Positions 49,606 to 57,726 of a stretch of 64,000 bases of DNA are shown one piece after another. The notes below the pieces were generated by a model. It worked only from the letters and a program-made list of their open reading frames with translations. It did no database searches and had not been told where the DNA came from. The DNA is from Anaerolineae bacterium (GTDB taxonomy: Bacteria; Chloroflexota; Anaerolineae; Promineifilales; Promineifilaceae), in contig JAUIAP010000001.1 of NCBI GenBank assembly GCA_030425205.1, positions 62,001-126,000 on the forward strand, given 5' to 3'. The translations under genes and the position numbers were made by a program. Position 1 is the first letter of the stretch; every line of letters begins with the position of its first letter.

Positions 49606-49980
49606 TCACTGCCGCTTCTCTTCCATAAAGGCCAACACGTTCCCCTCAGTGTCGTTAAAAAAGCACATCCACAGTTCGTGGTCGGGCATTTTTGCGACCA
49701 AATGGGGCGGTTGCAACACCGTCGCGTCGCGGGTGATCAGACGATCATGCGCCTCATCTAAATTGTCAACTTGATAGTAGATAACGGAGGCGGGGTGATC
49801 GAACTCGTCAGAGGTCGCAATTCCCAACATGAGCCGCACCTCGCCACATTGAAAGAAAGCGGCATTCGGCATCTCAAAAAGATAGGTTAAACCAACTACG
49901 TTTGTATAAAACCCAACAGCACGTGCAAGGTCACGGACGTTGACAGAAATCTGTCCTATTTTTGATGGATTGCTTGACAT
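49606..49980 (-). CDS. VOC-family protein, carboxylase-operon member
   Basis: 124 residues, one glyoxalase/bleomycin-resistance module: IGQISVNVRDLARAVGFYTN, VVGLTYLFEMPNAAFFQCGE, ASVIYYQVDNLDEAHDRLI, and HELWMCFFNDTEGNVLAFME ending with the metal-binding Glu. Because it leads an operon with biotin carboxylase, methylmalonyl-CoA epimerase function is tempting, but its motifs are generic VOC rather than clearly epimerase. ATG at 49980. No TCGGCCGA. Confidence 0.82.
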   Translation of the reverse strand: MSSNPSKIGQISVNVRDLARAVGFYTNVVGLTYLFEMPNAAFFQCGEVRLMLGIATSDEFDHPASVIYYQVDNLDEAHDRLITRDATVLQPPHLVAKMPDHELWMCFFNDTEGNVLAFMEEKRQ

Positions 49981-50021
49981 GATGCGATTGTACCATCAAA
50001 CATAAAACGCCAAACGTGAGA

Positions 50022-50061
50022 GAAAAAAGAAAACCCGCAGGGGCATAAGCACCCTGCGGGT
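50022..50061 (-). terminator. Terminator of the small coiled-coil gene
   Basis: ACCCGCAGGG (50033-50042) pairs with CCCTGCGGGT (50052-50061); on the minus strand TTTCTTTTTTCTC follows (50032-50020). It separates the gene at 50098 from the VOC operon. Confidence 0.9.
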
Positions 50062-50097
50062 CTGTGAAGGGAGGGAAGGGAAGGAGGAATAAGTTAA

Positions 50098-50331
50098 TTA
50101 ACCCAAGCCAGCAAATGCGTCCCGCAAACCAACGGGCGGCAATTCATTCATGCCGAGTTCATCTTCAAGCTGGGTGATTTTACGCGCTAATCGGCCGATT
50201 ATCAAATCCCGTGCTCTAACTTTAGTCTTCAAAAGCGCAATAAGCTCAGACATTTCGCTAGTTTGTTTGTCGAGATGTTCGATAATCGTTTCTGCAATAT
50301 CTAGTTCGGCGTATGGATTCAAATTTTCCAT
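50098..50331 (-). CDS. Small coiled-coil protein, function unknown
   Basis: 77 residues, beginning MENLNPYAELDIAETIIEHL with a heptad-like helical middle (LIALLKTKVRARDLIIGRLA then RKITQLEDELG), so probably a coiled-coil dimer, and a Pro/Gly-containing tail. No domain recognised. A strong Shine-Dalgarno GGAGG lies 6 nt before the ATG and a strong terminator follows, so this is a real monocistronic gene. Divergent from the response-regulator gene at 50633. One TCGGCCGA encodes part of the central helix (IGRLA). Confidence 0.75.
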   Translation of the reverse strand: MENLNPYAELDIAETIIEHLDKQTSEMSELIALLKTKVRARDLIIGRLARKITQLEDELGMNELPPVGLRDAFAGLG

Positions 50332-50632
50332 GCTGTGCCTCCGAAAATGTTAACGGTTTTTGAACCGCCAACATACTATCAAAATGTAGTGAGTGTGGGC
50401 TTAACTACGTATAAGTAAACGGTGCGTCATTCATTTTTCAGCCAGTATTCATTATTACTAATATACTACAAGCATACTGTCGTATTCCTTACAGAACAGT
50501 TAACCAAACGACAACACCACCGTTTTAAAAAGTACATTCGCTAAAATGTTCGGAATCTTTTTATAGTAGACCGATTTAGCCGCACACCCCTATAACGAAA
50601 GTCGGCGGCGAAAAGTTCCAAAGGTTTTGAAA
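50332..50632. other. Divergent regulatory gap, no gene seen
   Basis: About 300 AT-rich bases between the coiled-coil gene and the two-component operon. TATAGT at 50562-50567 is a possible -10 for the operon, with a weak -35. AAAGG at 50620-50624 is the ribosome binding site for the ATG at 50633. I see no coding potential or strong hairpin. Confidence 0.5.
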
Positions 50633-51337
50633 ATGGAAGAAATTCTAATTGTTGATGATGAAGCATCCGTTGTTGAGGTCGTTTCACTCTATTTGAAGCG
50701 GGACGGCTATCGTGTTCGTCAGGCGATTGACGGCAGCGGTGCGCTGGCAGCGATCCGTGAAAGGGTGCCGAATCTGCTCATTTTGGATTTGATGTTGCCG
50801 CAGATTGATGGCATGGAGGTGCTGCGACGGATTCGTGAGGATTTGCAGCTCGATTTGCCCGTCATCATGTTGACCGCACGTGGACAGGAGATCGATCGGG
50901 TCTACGGGCTTGAGATGGGTGCGGACGACTATGTGACAAAGCCATTTTCACCGATTGAGTTGGTGGCGCGAGTTAAGGCGGTCTTGCGACGGGTTGGTGG
51001 AGGCACAGGCAAGGGAGGCGTGGAACGACCGATCAATTTTACCGATTTGATGATCGATCCAACGTCGCGCAATGTGACCGCCTATGATCTGGCGATTGAG
51101 TTGACGGCAACAGAGTTTAATCTGTTGCAATTTATGGCAAATCGGCCGAATCAAGTCTTCTCGCGCAAACAGCTTCTCGAACACGTCTGGGGCTTTTCCG
51201 ACTTTGTCGATCCCAGCACCGTCACCGTCCATATCCGCCGCTTGCGCGAGAAAATCGAAAAAGACCCCAGCGATCCGCGTTGGCTGCAAACGGTCTGGGG
51301 GGTTGGCTATAAATTTGAGCCGGGAGAAACAGAATGA
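50633..51337 (+). CDS. OmpR/PhoB-family response regulator
   Basis: 234 residues. Receiver: acidic pair in ILIVDDEASV, phospho-acceptor Asp52 in LLILDLMLPQ, Thr/Lys positions in MLTARG and VTKPFSP. Winged helix from about 135: AIELTATEFNLLQFMAN, VFSRKQLLEHVWGF, TVTVHIRRLREKIEKD and TVWGVGYKF. Fully canonical. A TTG two codons upstream is in frame, but ATG at 50633 has correct spacing to AAAGG. Stop overlaps the kinase start by 4 nt (ATGA), so the pair is translationally coupled. PhoP-like; could read the TTAACA array at pstS, but this is speculation. One TCGGCCGA. Confidence 0.95.
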   Translation: MEEILIVDDEASVVEVVSLYLKRDGYRVRQAIDGSGALAAIRERVPNLLILDLMLPQIDGMEVLRRIREDLQLDLPVIMLTARGQEIDRVYGLEMGADDYVTKPFSPIELVARVKAVLRRVGGGTGKGGVERPINFTDLMIDPTSRNVTAYDLAIELTATEFNLLQFMANRPNQVFSRKQLLEHVWGFSDFVDPSTVTVHIRRLREKIEKDPSDPRWLQTVWGVGYKFEPGETE

Positions 51338-52587
51338 CGACCGTCCCCATCTCGAAACCGCAACGGACAAACGTTTGGGTTGTGCTGATCCCAGTTATTG
51401 GGGCAATGGTTGCCCTGCTCGTTGCGGGTCTGTTGATCCGCTATTGGCTCAACATGGATCACGAGTTTGTCATGTCGATGGTCACACCATTGGCAATTGG
51501 AGCGGCCGTATCGCTGATCGTGGCCTTACTGCTCTACTTCGCAAGTCTCTACTACTCCCCTTCCCTGCGCTTGACATTTCTATTTATCACCATCATCGTC
51601 GCCGCCTTGACGCTTACCAACGGCTTAGTCGCTGCCCAGCAGATGTTCACGGATACGATTGTATTGATTGACACGACCATTCTGTTGCTGTTCACGACCA
51701 TTGTGGCGGGAACATTCGGGATGGGTGGCTTTCTGCGTGTCACAAATGGGTTGAGTCAGTTGATGCACCTCGCCCATCGCGTCGCGTCGGGCGACTACCA
51801 CAGTCGCGTCATGGTCGATGGGCGCGATGAGCTGGCGCAGCTCGGAACGTCCTTCAATGAGATGGCAACGCAATTGGAAGTGGCCGCCCAAGAGCGCGAA
51901 GATCTTGCCAAAATGCGGCGTGATTTGACGGCGTGGGTGTCGCACGATTTACGCACCCCCTTGACCAGTATGCGCGCGATGGTGGAGGCGTTAAATGATG
52001 GTCTTGTTGAAGACCCTGAACAGGTGAAACGCTACTATCGTCTGATTCTCGCTGATGTGCAGGGGATGAATCGGTTGATCAATGATCTGTTTGAGATGTC
52101 ACGGCTTGAGGCGAGTGGAATGCAAATCGTCATGGAGGAGGATTCATTGAGTGACCTCATCTCCGACAGTATTGGCATGTTTGATGCGCTTGCCAAACAG
52201 CGTCATATCACGCTCAGTGGCGACATCGGTGCTGACCTCGACCCTGTGCGCATGAATGCGCGGAAAATCGGCCGAGTTCTCTCCAACCTGATCGGCAACG
52301 CGCTCAAATACACGCCCGACAATGGCAATATCAACGTCAATGCATGGCGCGACGCAGACACAATTTACGTCGCTGTGCAGGATTCGGGGAACGGGTTTGT
52401 CGAAAAGGATATGCCGCTGCTGTTTGAGCAGTTCTACCGTGGAGAAGGGGCGCGATCTCGCTCTGGTGGAACAAGTGCAGGGCTGGGACTTTCGATTGCG
52501 CGGGGGATTGTGGAGGCGCATGGGGGGGAGATTTCGGCCGAAAATGACAACGGCGCACGCATTACGTTTACGCTGCCACAAGCGTAA
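51334..52587 (+). CDS. Sensor histidine kinase
   Basis: 417 residues. Four membrane helices in the first 135 residues (VVLIPVIGAMVALLVAGLLI, LAIGAAVSLIVALLLYFASL, FLFITIIVAALTLTNGLVAA, TTILLLFTTIVAGTFGMGGF), so the sensor is mostly intramembrane with little outside. HAMP (about 136-187), dimerisation helix with phospho-His204 in VSHDLRTPLTSM, then the ATPase: NLIGNALKYTPDNGN (N box), VQDSGNGFVEKDMP, LFEQFYRGEG and GLGLSIARGIVEAHGG. Partner of the regulator just upstream. Signal unknown; intramembrane kinases often detect envelope or transporter states. Two TCGGCCGA copies. Confidence 0.94.
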   Translation: MTTVPISKPQRTNVWVVLIPVIGAMVALLVAGLLIRYWLNMDHEFVMSMVTPLAIGAAVSLIVALLLYFASLYYSPSLRLTFLFITIIVAALTLTNGLVAAQQMFTDTIVLIDTTILLLFTTIVAGTFGMGGFLRVTNGLSQLMHLAHRVASGDYHSRVMVDGRDELAQLGTSFNEMATQLEVAAQEREDLAKMRRDLTAWVSHDLRTPLTSMRAMVEALNDGLVEDPEQVKRYYRLILADVQGMNRLINDLFEMSRLEASGMQIVMEEDSLSDLISDSIGMFDALAKQRHITLSGDIGADLDPVRMNARKIGRVLSNLIGNALKYTPDNGNINVNAWRDADTIYVAVQDSGNGFVEKDMPLLFEQFYRGEGARSRSGGTSAGLGLSIARGIVEAHGGEISAENDNGARITFTLPQA

Positions 52588-52646
52588 TCTCCCATACTTT
52601 CGCACTGCCGATCGCATGATACGCTTCCTCACATGAGGAACACATC

Positions 52647-52895
52647 ATGCCGATTTTAGATGTTTTTGTAGACAACCACTGTTGGGGCTGCGACGAGGCA
52701 CGCGCACTGGTGGCGGAAATGCGCCGTCGCTTTCCTTCCCTGCGAATCAAATTGCGTGATGGAGGGCGGGAAAAGTGGCCGCCCGAAGTGTTTGCTGTCC
52801 CGACCTATATGCTCAACGGGCGCGTTATCGCGTTAGGCAATCCAAGTCGGGAACGGCTACAAGAACAGCTAGACAAAGTCATCGCCGCAATCTAA
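52647..52895 (+). CDS. Small thioredoxin-like protein (CWGC)
   Basis: 82 residues. MPILDVFVDNHCWGCDEARA places a CxxC (Cys12, Cys15) after the first strand, and VFAVPTYMLNGRVI has the cis-Pro strand of the thioredoxin fold. It is a minimal thioredoxin/glutaredoxin-like domain; target unknown. GAGGA lies 8 nt before the ATG. It begins 59 nt after the histidine kinase on the same strand and may be part of that transcript. Convergent with the GMC gene (14-nt gap). Confidence 0.8.
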   Translation: MPILDVFVDNHCWGCDEARALVAEMRRRFPSLRIKLRDGGREKWPPEVFAVPTYMLNGRVIALGNPSRERLQEQLDKVIAAI

Positions 52896-52909
52896 ATTGT
52901 TGCAAAAAC

Positions 52910-54475
52910 TTAACTCGCCAAAATCATATCGGCCGCCTTTTCCGCAATCATAATCGTTGGCGCGTTTGTATTCGCGTTGACAATCACGGGCATGATCGAC
53001 GCGTCGACGACGCGCAGACCCGTCACCCCATGCACCTTCAACTCAGGATTAACCACAGCCATTGGATCAACCCCCATCTTGCACGTCCCGACAGGATGAT
53101 AGAGGGATTGGGTGAAGTTGCGGACAAACTCGCGGATTTCTGCATCTGTTTGCACGGTGCCACCCGGCGTGTACTCTGCACCTAGAAACGGCTTGAGTGC
53201 GGGCTGATTGGCGATTTTACGCGCGATTTTGACCCCTTCAACGAGAATGTCCATATCCGCCTCTGCGCTCAGGTAGTTTGGTTGGATGCTGGGATATGCG
53301 AATGGATCGGCCGATTTCAACGTAATCGACCCCTTGCTTTCTACCTTCACCAATGTTGGGCCAATTGTCATCCCATGCTCTTGTGGCGAGTCGAACCCAT
53401 GACGGATAAAGAAAACAGGTGCAAAATGGAACTGCAATTCAGGCGCGGCGGAGGCTGGATCGAGCTTGATAAAGCCACCGGCCTCGCCAACATTTGAGGT
53501 CAGCAATCCCTTCTTGCGCAGCAGAAATTTTGCCACATTGCCGAGCGACTCCGCCCCAGCCAGTGACACCTTTTGCGTCACATACCACGTCGGCATCGTT
53601 GCGAGATGGTCTTGCAAATTTTGTCCAACGCCGGGCAGCGCCATCACCACATCGATCCCAAATTCACCGAGATGCGCGGGGTCGCCGATGCCAGAAAGCA
53701 TGAGCAGTTGCGGCGAGTTGATCGCGCCTCCGCTGAGAATGACTTCTTTGTTGGCATTGGCCGTTTTGGTCGCGCCATTTTGGACATATTCGACACCGGT
53801 ACAGCGTTGCCCATCAAATAGTAGACGGGTGGCTTGCGCTTGGGTTTCGGCCGATAATGTTTTCCGTTTTAATGCCGGTTTCAAATATGCAGTTGCCGCA
53901 CTGTGGCGCGTCCCCTTCTTTTGGGTCACCTGATACTGTCCAAACCCTTCCTGATTGCCGTCGTTAAAATCGTTATTGTGGGCAAAGCCTGCTTCCTGCG
54001 CCGCCTTGACAAACGCGCTTGTCAACACGTTCGGATCGCGCAAATCAGTGACGTTGAGCGGCCCCCCTTTGCCATGTGTGGCACTCGCGCCACGCTCCTG
54101 ATTTTGCGCTTTCTTAAAATAGGGCAGGACATCTTGCCAGCCCCACTCCTCATTGCCCAACCTCGCCCAGCCATCATAGTCGGACGGATGCCCACGCTGG
54201 TAGATCATCGCATTGATCGAACTGCTACCACCCAACATCTTGCCACGCGGCCAGAAGAGATTACGATTATTCATCTTTGCCTGTGGCTCCGTCTCGTAGG
54301 CCCAATCAACTTCCGATTTGAACAGCTTAGAAAATGCGGCGGGGATGCTGATCTCCTGCTTTTTATCTGGCCCACCCGCCTCTAACAGCAAAACGGTGTG
54401 TTTCTCACTTAGACGATTCGCCAGCACACAGCCAGCCGATCCTGCGCCAATGATAATATAATCGTATGAACTCAT
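52910..54475 (-). CDS. GMC-family FAD oxidoreductase (choline dehydrogenase-like)
   Basis: 521 residues. YDYIIIGAGSAGCVLANRLS is the FAD loop; GKMLGGSSSINAMIYQRGHP, GGAINSPQLLMLSGIGDP and the C-terminal SLYHPVGTCKMGVDPMAVVN with the active-site His, then VDASIMPVIVNANTNAPTIM are GMC signatures. It oxidises an alcohol (choline, long-chain or aromatic alcohol); substrate uncertain. The ATG at 54475 has GGAGA 5 nt upstream, so the longer frame is rejected. Ends near the thioredoxin-like gene. Two TCGGCCGA copies. Confidence 0.92.
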   Translation of the reverse strand: MSSYDYIIIGAGSAGCVLANRLSEKHTVLLLEAGGPDKKQEISIPAAFSKLFKSEVDWAYETEPQAKMNNRNLFWPRGKMLGGSSSINAMIYQRGHPSDYDGWARLGNEEWGWQDVLPYFKKAQNQERGASATHGKGGPLNVTDLRDPNVLTSAFVKAAQEAGFAHNNDFNDGNQEGFGQYQVTQKKGTRHSAATAYLKPALKRKTLSAETQAQATRLLFDGQRCTGVEYVQNGATKTANANKEVILSGGAINSPQLLMLSGIGDPAHLGEFGIDVVMALPGVGQNLQDHLATMPTWYVTQKVSLAGAESLGNVAKFLLRKKGLLTSNVGEAGGFIKLDPASAAPELQFHFAPVFFIRHGFDSPQEHGMTIGPTLVKVESKGSITLKSADPFAYPSIQPNYLSAEADMDILVEGVKIARKIANQPALKPFLGAEYTPGGTVQTDAEIREFVRNFTQSLYHPVGTCKMGVDPMAVVNPELKVHGVTGLRVVDASIMPVIVNANTNAPTIMIAEKAADMILAS

Positions 54476-54647
54476 GGGATTCTCCTTCGCAGCACAATTT
54501 TTGATCTCAATTTCGTTAAGAATATAGTGGAATATCTGCCGAAACGCTACAGAACAATCAGCATCTGCTATCATTATCGTCACTCTCACGTCTCAAACCG
54601 AATCACCGTCTGTTATTAAACGTTAACTTAGACGGAGGTTTATTAAA

Positions 54648-54917
54648 ATGGCAAATATTCAATCTGCAAAAAAGCGCATTCGGCAAAATGAAAAGCGACG
54701 CTTACACAATCGACGTTACACCTCAGCAGCACGTACCTATGTGAACAAATCACGTGAGTTGATCGATGCTGGTGATTTGGAAGCGGCGGCTGAACAAGTT
54801 CGTCTCGCTTGTAAAACGCTGGACAAGGCAGCACGCAAAGGCGTGATCCACCCTAACAACGCATCGCGTCGTAAGGGTCGGCTCATGGCTCGGCTCGCAG
54901 CCGCGCAAGCAGCTTAA
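54648..54917 (+). CDS. rpsT: 30S ribosomal protein S20
   Basis: 89 residues, basic and helical: ANIQSAKKRIRQNEKRRLHN at the N-terminus and GVIHPNNASRRKGRLMARLA near the C-terminus are the S20 signatures; it binds 16S rRNA. GGAGG lies 9 nt before the ATG and an intrinsic terminator follows, so it is monocistronic as in many bacteria. No TCGGCCGA, in line with a short, highly expressed gene. Confidence 0.97.
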   Translation: MANIQSAKKRIRQNEKRRLHNRRYTSAARTYVNKSRELIDAGDLEAAAEQVRLACKTLDKAARKGVIHPNNASRRKGRLMARLAAAQAA

Positions 54918-54943
54918 AACCATTGAGATAACATCAACAAACG

Positions 54944-54971
54944 CGCCACCGAAAGGTGGCGTTTTTGTTTT
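54944..54971 (+). terminator. rpsT terminator
   Basis: CGCCACC (54944-54950), GAAA loop, GGTGGCG (54955-54961), then TTTTTGTTTT. It ends 9 nt before the 3' end of convergent mazG. Confidence 0.93.
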
Positions 54972-54979
54972 GCACACTG

Positions 54980-56413
54980 CTACCCCACAATCTGCTTAGA
55001 TTCTTGCCACAACGCTTCCATCGCCTCAATATCGCCCACCGTTTGCCATGTCAAAGCGCGGTCGGCCATCAGCTTTTCCATCCCCTGAAAACGACGTATA
55101 AATTTGAGATTGGCCTCGCGCATCGCTGTTTCCGCATCGACACCAAGCCATGAGGCGAGATTGACAATCACGAACAAGAGGTCGCCTAATTCGGCCGATA
55201 ACTCCTCCTCCCCGACCGCCTCTTTGACTTCTTGCAGCTCCTCTGCAATTTTGTCGTAAACACCCTGAATATCAGGCCAATCAAAGCCAACTTTGCGCGC
55301 CTTTTTCTGGATCTTCTGCGACCGCGCCAACGCGGGTAAGGCGGCTGGCACATTTTCGATGGCTGATTGCGGCGCCGTGTTGCCTTTTTCCGCGCGCTTG
55401 ATCGCATCCCATGTCTTGTTCAAATCGGCGACCGTCTCGATCTCAAGCTCACCCCAGACGTGTGGGTGTCGTCGCTTGATCTTCGCGTCGATCCCCGCGA
55501 TGACATCGGAAAGCGTAAAGTCACCCGCCTCCGTTGCCATCTGTGTTTGCATCACGATATGCAGCAACAGATCACCTAACTCTTCGCGTAAGTTGTCGAT
55601 GTCATCCCGATCGAGCGCATCGACGACTTCGGCCGCCTCTTCCAATAGCCCAGCTCGTAACGACTGCGGCGTTTGCTCCTGATCCCATGGACAACCATCG
55701 GGTGAGCGCAAGATAGCAATGGTGTCGGCGAAATTGCCGATCGAGCTGATTTGGGGACGAGCAGGCACATAAAGACTGGTCAAATTGCCCAACTGTTCGC
55801 TCTGATCGATCAAGTGCAAGGGCAACCATTCAACCGTCGCCTCATCTGTGCCAGCCCCATGCACGAGCGCAACCTCGTATTCGGCCGCATAGACACCCAT
55901 CAGCGCAAGTTTGACTTCATTGGCAATCATCCCCGCGTAGACCTGTCCCAAAAGCAGCGGGGCATCGGGGTTGACAGGCGCGTGCAGATGGCTGGCAACT
56001 TGCATCGCGTCATAAACCTGCAATCCGTCCATCCCATCTATGCCAATCGCGCCCAACGTTGGTTCGATAAAGCTCAGGCCGCGCACGATACGAACGGGGA
56101 TGTTGGCTTTTTCGGCCGATTCCTGAATCAAGAAAGTAGTCGCCTCACCCACATGCGGGTCGCCGGGAACCGCGTAGACGCATGGCGCATGATTGATGAT
56201 TGTTTCGGTAATGTTGTTATACACTTCTGGGAACGTGTCGGCCGCTTGATAGATGGCGTCGAAACTTTCCCATTCACACGGCAATTCGGCAACAACAGGA
56301 TGATGCGCCGTCCGTAAATAGATGCGTTCCGCCGCCGACAAGATTGCCCACGCCTCTCGCGTCAGGTAACGTCCATCCCCTGCGCCCAATCCAACAATTA
56401 CAATTTCATTCAT
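54980..56413 (-). CDS. mazG: MazG-family protein with N-terminal tetrapyrrole-methylase domain (YabN-like)
   Basis: 477 residues. Residues about 1-215 form a tetrapyrrole (corrin/porphyrin) methylase-like domain: IVIVGLGAGDGRYLTREAWA, VYAVPGDPHVGEATTFL and GLSFIEPTLGAIGID. Two MazG pyrophosphatase domains follow: CPWDQEQTPQSLRAGLLEEA with ELGDLLLHIVMQTQMA, and EELQEVKEAVGEEELSAELG with DLLFVIVNLASWLG. MazG domains hydrolyse NTPs to NMP and PPi, cleaning abnormal nucleotides. Of three clustered starts, ATG at 56413 has GGAG at 6-nt spacing. Convergent with rpsT. Two TCGGCCGA copies. Confidence 0.93.
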   Translation of the reverse strand: MNEIVIVGLGAGDGRYLTREAWAILSAAERIYLRTAHHPVVAELPCEWESFDAIYQAADTFPEVYNNITETIINHAPCVYAVPGDPHVGEATTFLIQESAEKANIPVRIVRGLSFIEPTLGAIGIDGMDGLQVYDAMQVASHLHAPVNPDAPLLLGQVYAGMIANEVKLALMGVYAAEYEVALVHGAGTDEATVEWLPLHLIDQSEQLGNLTSLYVPARPQISSIGNFADTIAILRSPDGCPWDQEQTPQSLRAGLLEEAAEVVDALDRDDIDNLREELGDLLLHIVMQTQMATEAGDFTLSDVIAGIDAKIKRRHPHVWGELEIETVADLNKTWDAIKRAEKGNTAPQSAIENVPAALPALARSQKIQKKARKVGFDWPDIQGVYDKIAEELQEVKEAVGEEELSAELGDLLFVIVNLASWLGVDAETAMREANLKFIRRFQGMEKLMADRALTWQTVGDIEAMEALWQESKQIVG

Positions 56414-56539
56414 CATATGCTCCACAACAAAGTTTTTCGCTCAAATCATACCGCACACGGCAGCCTAACAGCACTGATATCTGTTCGTTTTGGCAAGCTC
56501 TGATATAGTTAACGGGAAATATTGACAGAGAAGATTTAG

Positions 56540-56557
56540 TGAACGGCGGACCGTTTA
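56540..56557 (+). repeat. Short hairpin with GTGAACGG words upstream of proline dehydrogenase
   Basis: TGAACGG (56540-56546) pairs, one G.U, with CCGTTTA (56551-56557), and CAGTGGACGG repeats the word just after. Similar GTGAACG words occur at 17065 and 22728. It lies in the 5' region of the gene starting at 56622. Confidence 0.4.
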
Positions 56558-56621
56558 CAGTGGACGGCAATAAGGCTATTCGCTGATGACGGATCACTGC
56601 TTACTGCCCACTTTTACGACT

Positions 56622-57623
56622 ATGAAACGCATCATTGATAACGCACTATTTTTGGGTGGAGTGGCTGTTGGTGGCTATGTTGCCTACACACAGTTTAACA
56701 CCGTATTACAGAAGATCTTGTTGGAATTGAGTTCGGCCGATTTCGCACGCAACTTTGTCCAAAACAGCAAATTTGTCCAGCCGATTGTCAGTCGCTTTGT
56801 GGCGGGACAAGAGATGGAAGATGCGCTGGCGGTGGCGAAAACGCTCAACGCGGCCGGCATGTTGGTTTCGATGGACTATCTCGGCGAGAGCGTCAAATAT
56901 CCCGATGAAGCACTCGCAGCCCGTGACCACATCTGCGAAATGTTGGGCAAAATCGCCAATGAAAACGTCAATGCCAATGTGAGCGTTAAGCTGACCCAAC
57001 TTGGCCTCAAACTCAACGGCGATCTCGCGTTTGACAACATGCGTGAAATATTGACGCAGGCAAAATCGGCCGATAATTGGGTTCGCATCGACATGGAAGA
57101 GAGTGCCGTCACGGCGCAAACAATTGACGTATTTGAACGTCTGCGCGATGCTGGCTTTGATAATGTCGGGATCGTTGTCCAGTCCTACCTGTATCGCACG
57201 GCTGATGACGTGGCAAAACTCATCAAACGAGGTGCGCGCGTGCGTCTTTGTAAGGGGGCTTATGATGAGCCTATCGAAGTCGCCTTTGGCAAGAAAACCC
57301 AAACAGATGCAAATTATGTCCGACTCATCCGTGAGTTGCTGGGTGAAGAAGCGCGGGCGAATGGCGTTTATCCCGCATTCGCAACACACGATGACAAAAT
57401 GGTGCAAGCTGTTATCGACTACGTCAAAGAGCACAACATCGCAACCGACAAATTTGAGTTCCAAATGCTCTATGGGGTGCGGACAGAGTTGCAGGATCAT
57501 CTGCGCGATTTAGGCTATCGCGTCCGCATTTATGTCCCTTATGGCGAGGCGTGGTATCCCTACCTGATGCGCCGCATGGCTGAAAAACCGGCTAATCTAC
57601 AGCTTGTGTTGGCTAATTTATAA
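56622..57623 (+). CDS. Proline dehydrogenase
   Basis: 333 residues, monofunctional FAD enzyme oxidising proline to pyrroline-5-carboxylate. Barrel motifs: VSMDYLGESVKYPDEA, NANVSVKLTQLGLKLN, VRIDMEESA, GIVVQSYLYRTADDV, RVRLCKGAYDEP, FATHDDKM, KFEFQMLYGVRTELQ and VRIYVPYGEAWYPYLMRRMA, all typical of bacterial ProDH/PutA barrels. An N-terminal hydrophobic stretch (ALFLGGVAVGGYVAYTQF) may associate it with the membrane. ATG at 56622 (MKRIID); the frame upstream lacks a site. No P5C dehydrogenase is adjacent. Two TCGGCCGA copies. Confidence 0.93.
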   Translation: MKRIIDNALFLGGVAVGGYVAYTQFNTVLQKILLELSSADFARNFVQNSKFVQPIVSRFVAGQEMEDALAVAKTLNAAGMLVSMDYLGESVKYPDEALAARDHICEMLGKIANENVNANVSVKLTQLGLKLNGDLAFDNMREILTQAKSADNWVRIDMEESAVTAQTIDVFERLRDAGFDNVGIVVQSYLYRTADDVAKLIKRGARVRLCKGAYDEPIEVAFGKKTQTDANYVRLIRELLGEEARANGVYPAFATHDDKMVQAVIDYVKEHNIATDKFEFQMLYGVRTELQDHLRDLGYRVRIYVPYGEAWYPYLMRRMAEKPANLQLVLANL

Positions 57624-57650
57624 TATCGAGTCCAAAAGGGTTTAGTGAAA

Positions 57651-57713
57651 TTGCGTGTTGCGTGTTGCGTATTGCGTATTGACCGCTGGATACGCAATAC
57701 GCAATACGCAATA
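57651..57713. repeat. Heptamer-repeat hairpin (TTGCGTG/TTGCGTA)
   Basis: Four tandem heptamers (two TTGCGTG, two TTGCGTA) at 57651-57678 face three reverse-complement TACGCAA units at 57691-57711. About 23 bp can pair with two G.U pairs around a 12-nt loop. It lies between the convergent 3' ends of proline dehydrogenase and the glucosidase. Same design as 245-291. Confidence 0.85.
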
Positions 57714-57726
57714 AATCTTGCTCAAC

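Noticed and set aside
53466..53933. Long plus-strand open frame inside the GMC oxidoreductase gene
   Set aside because: It is antisense to a gene with complete GMC signatures, has no domain, no ribosome binding site and Cys/Ser/Pro-heavy composition typical of a shadow frame.
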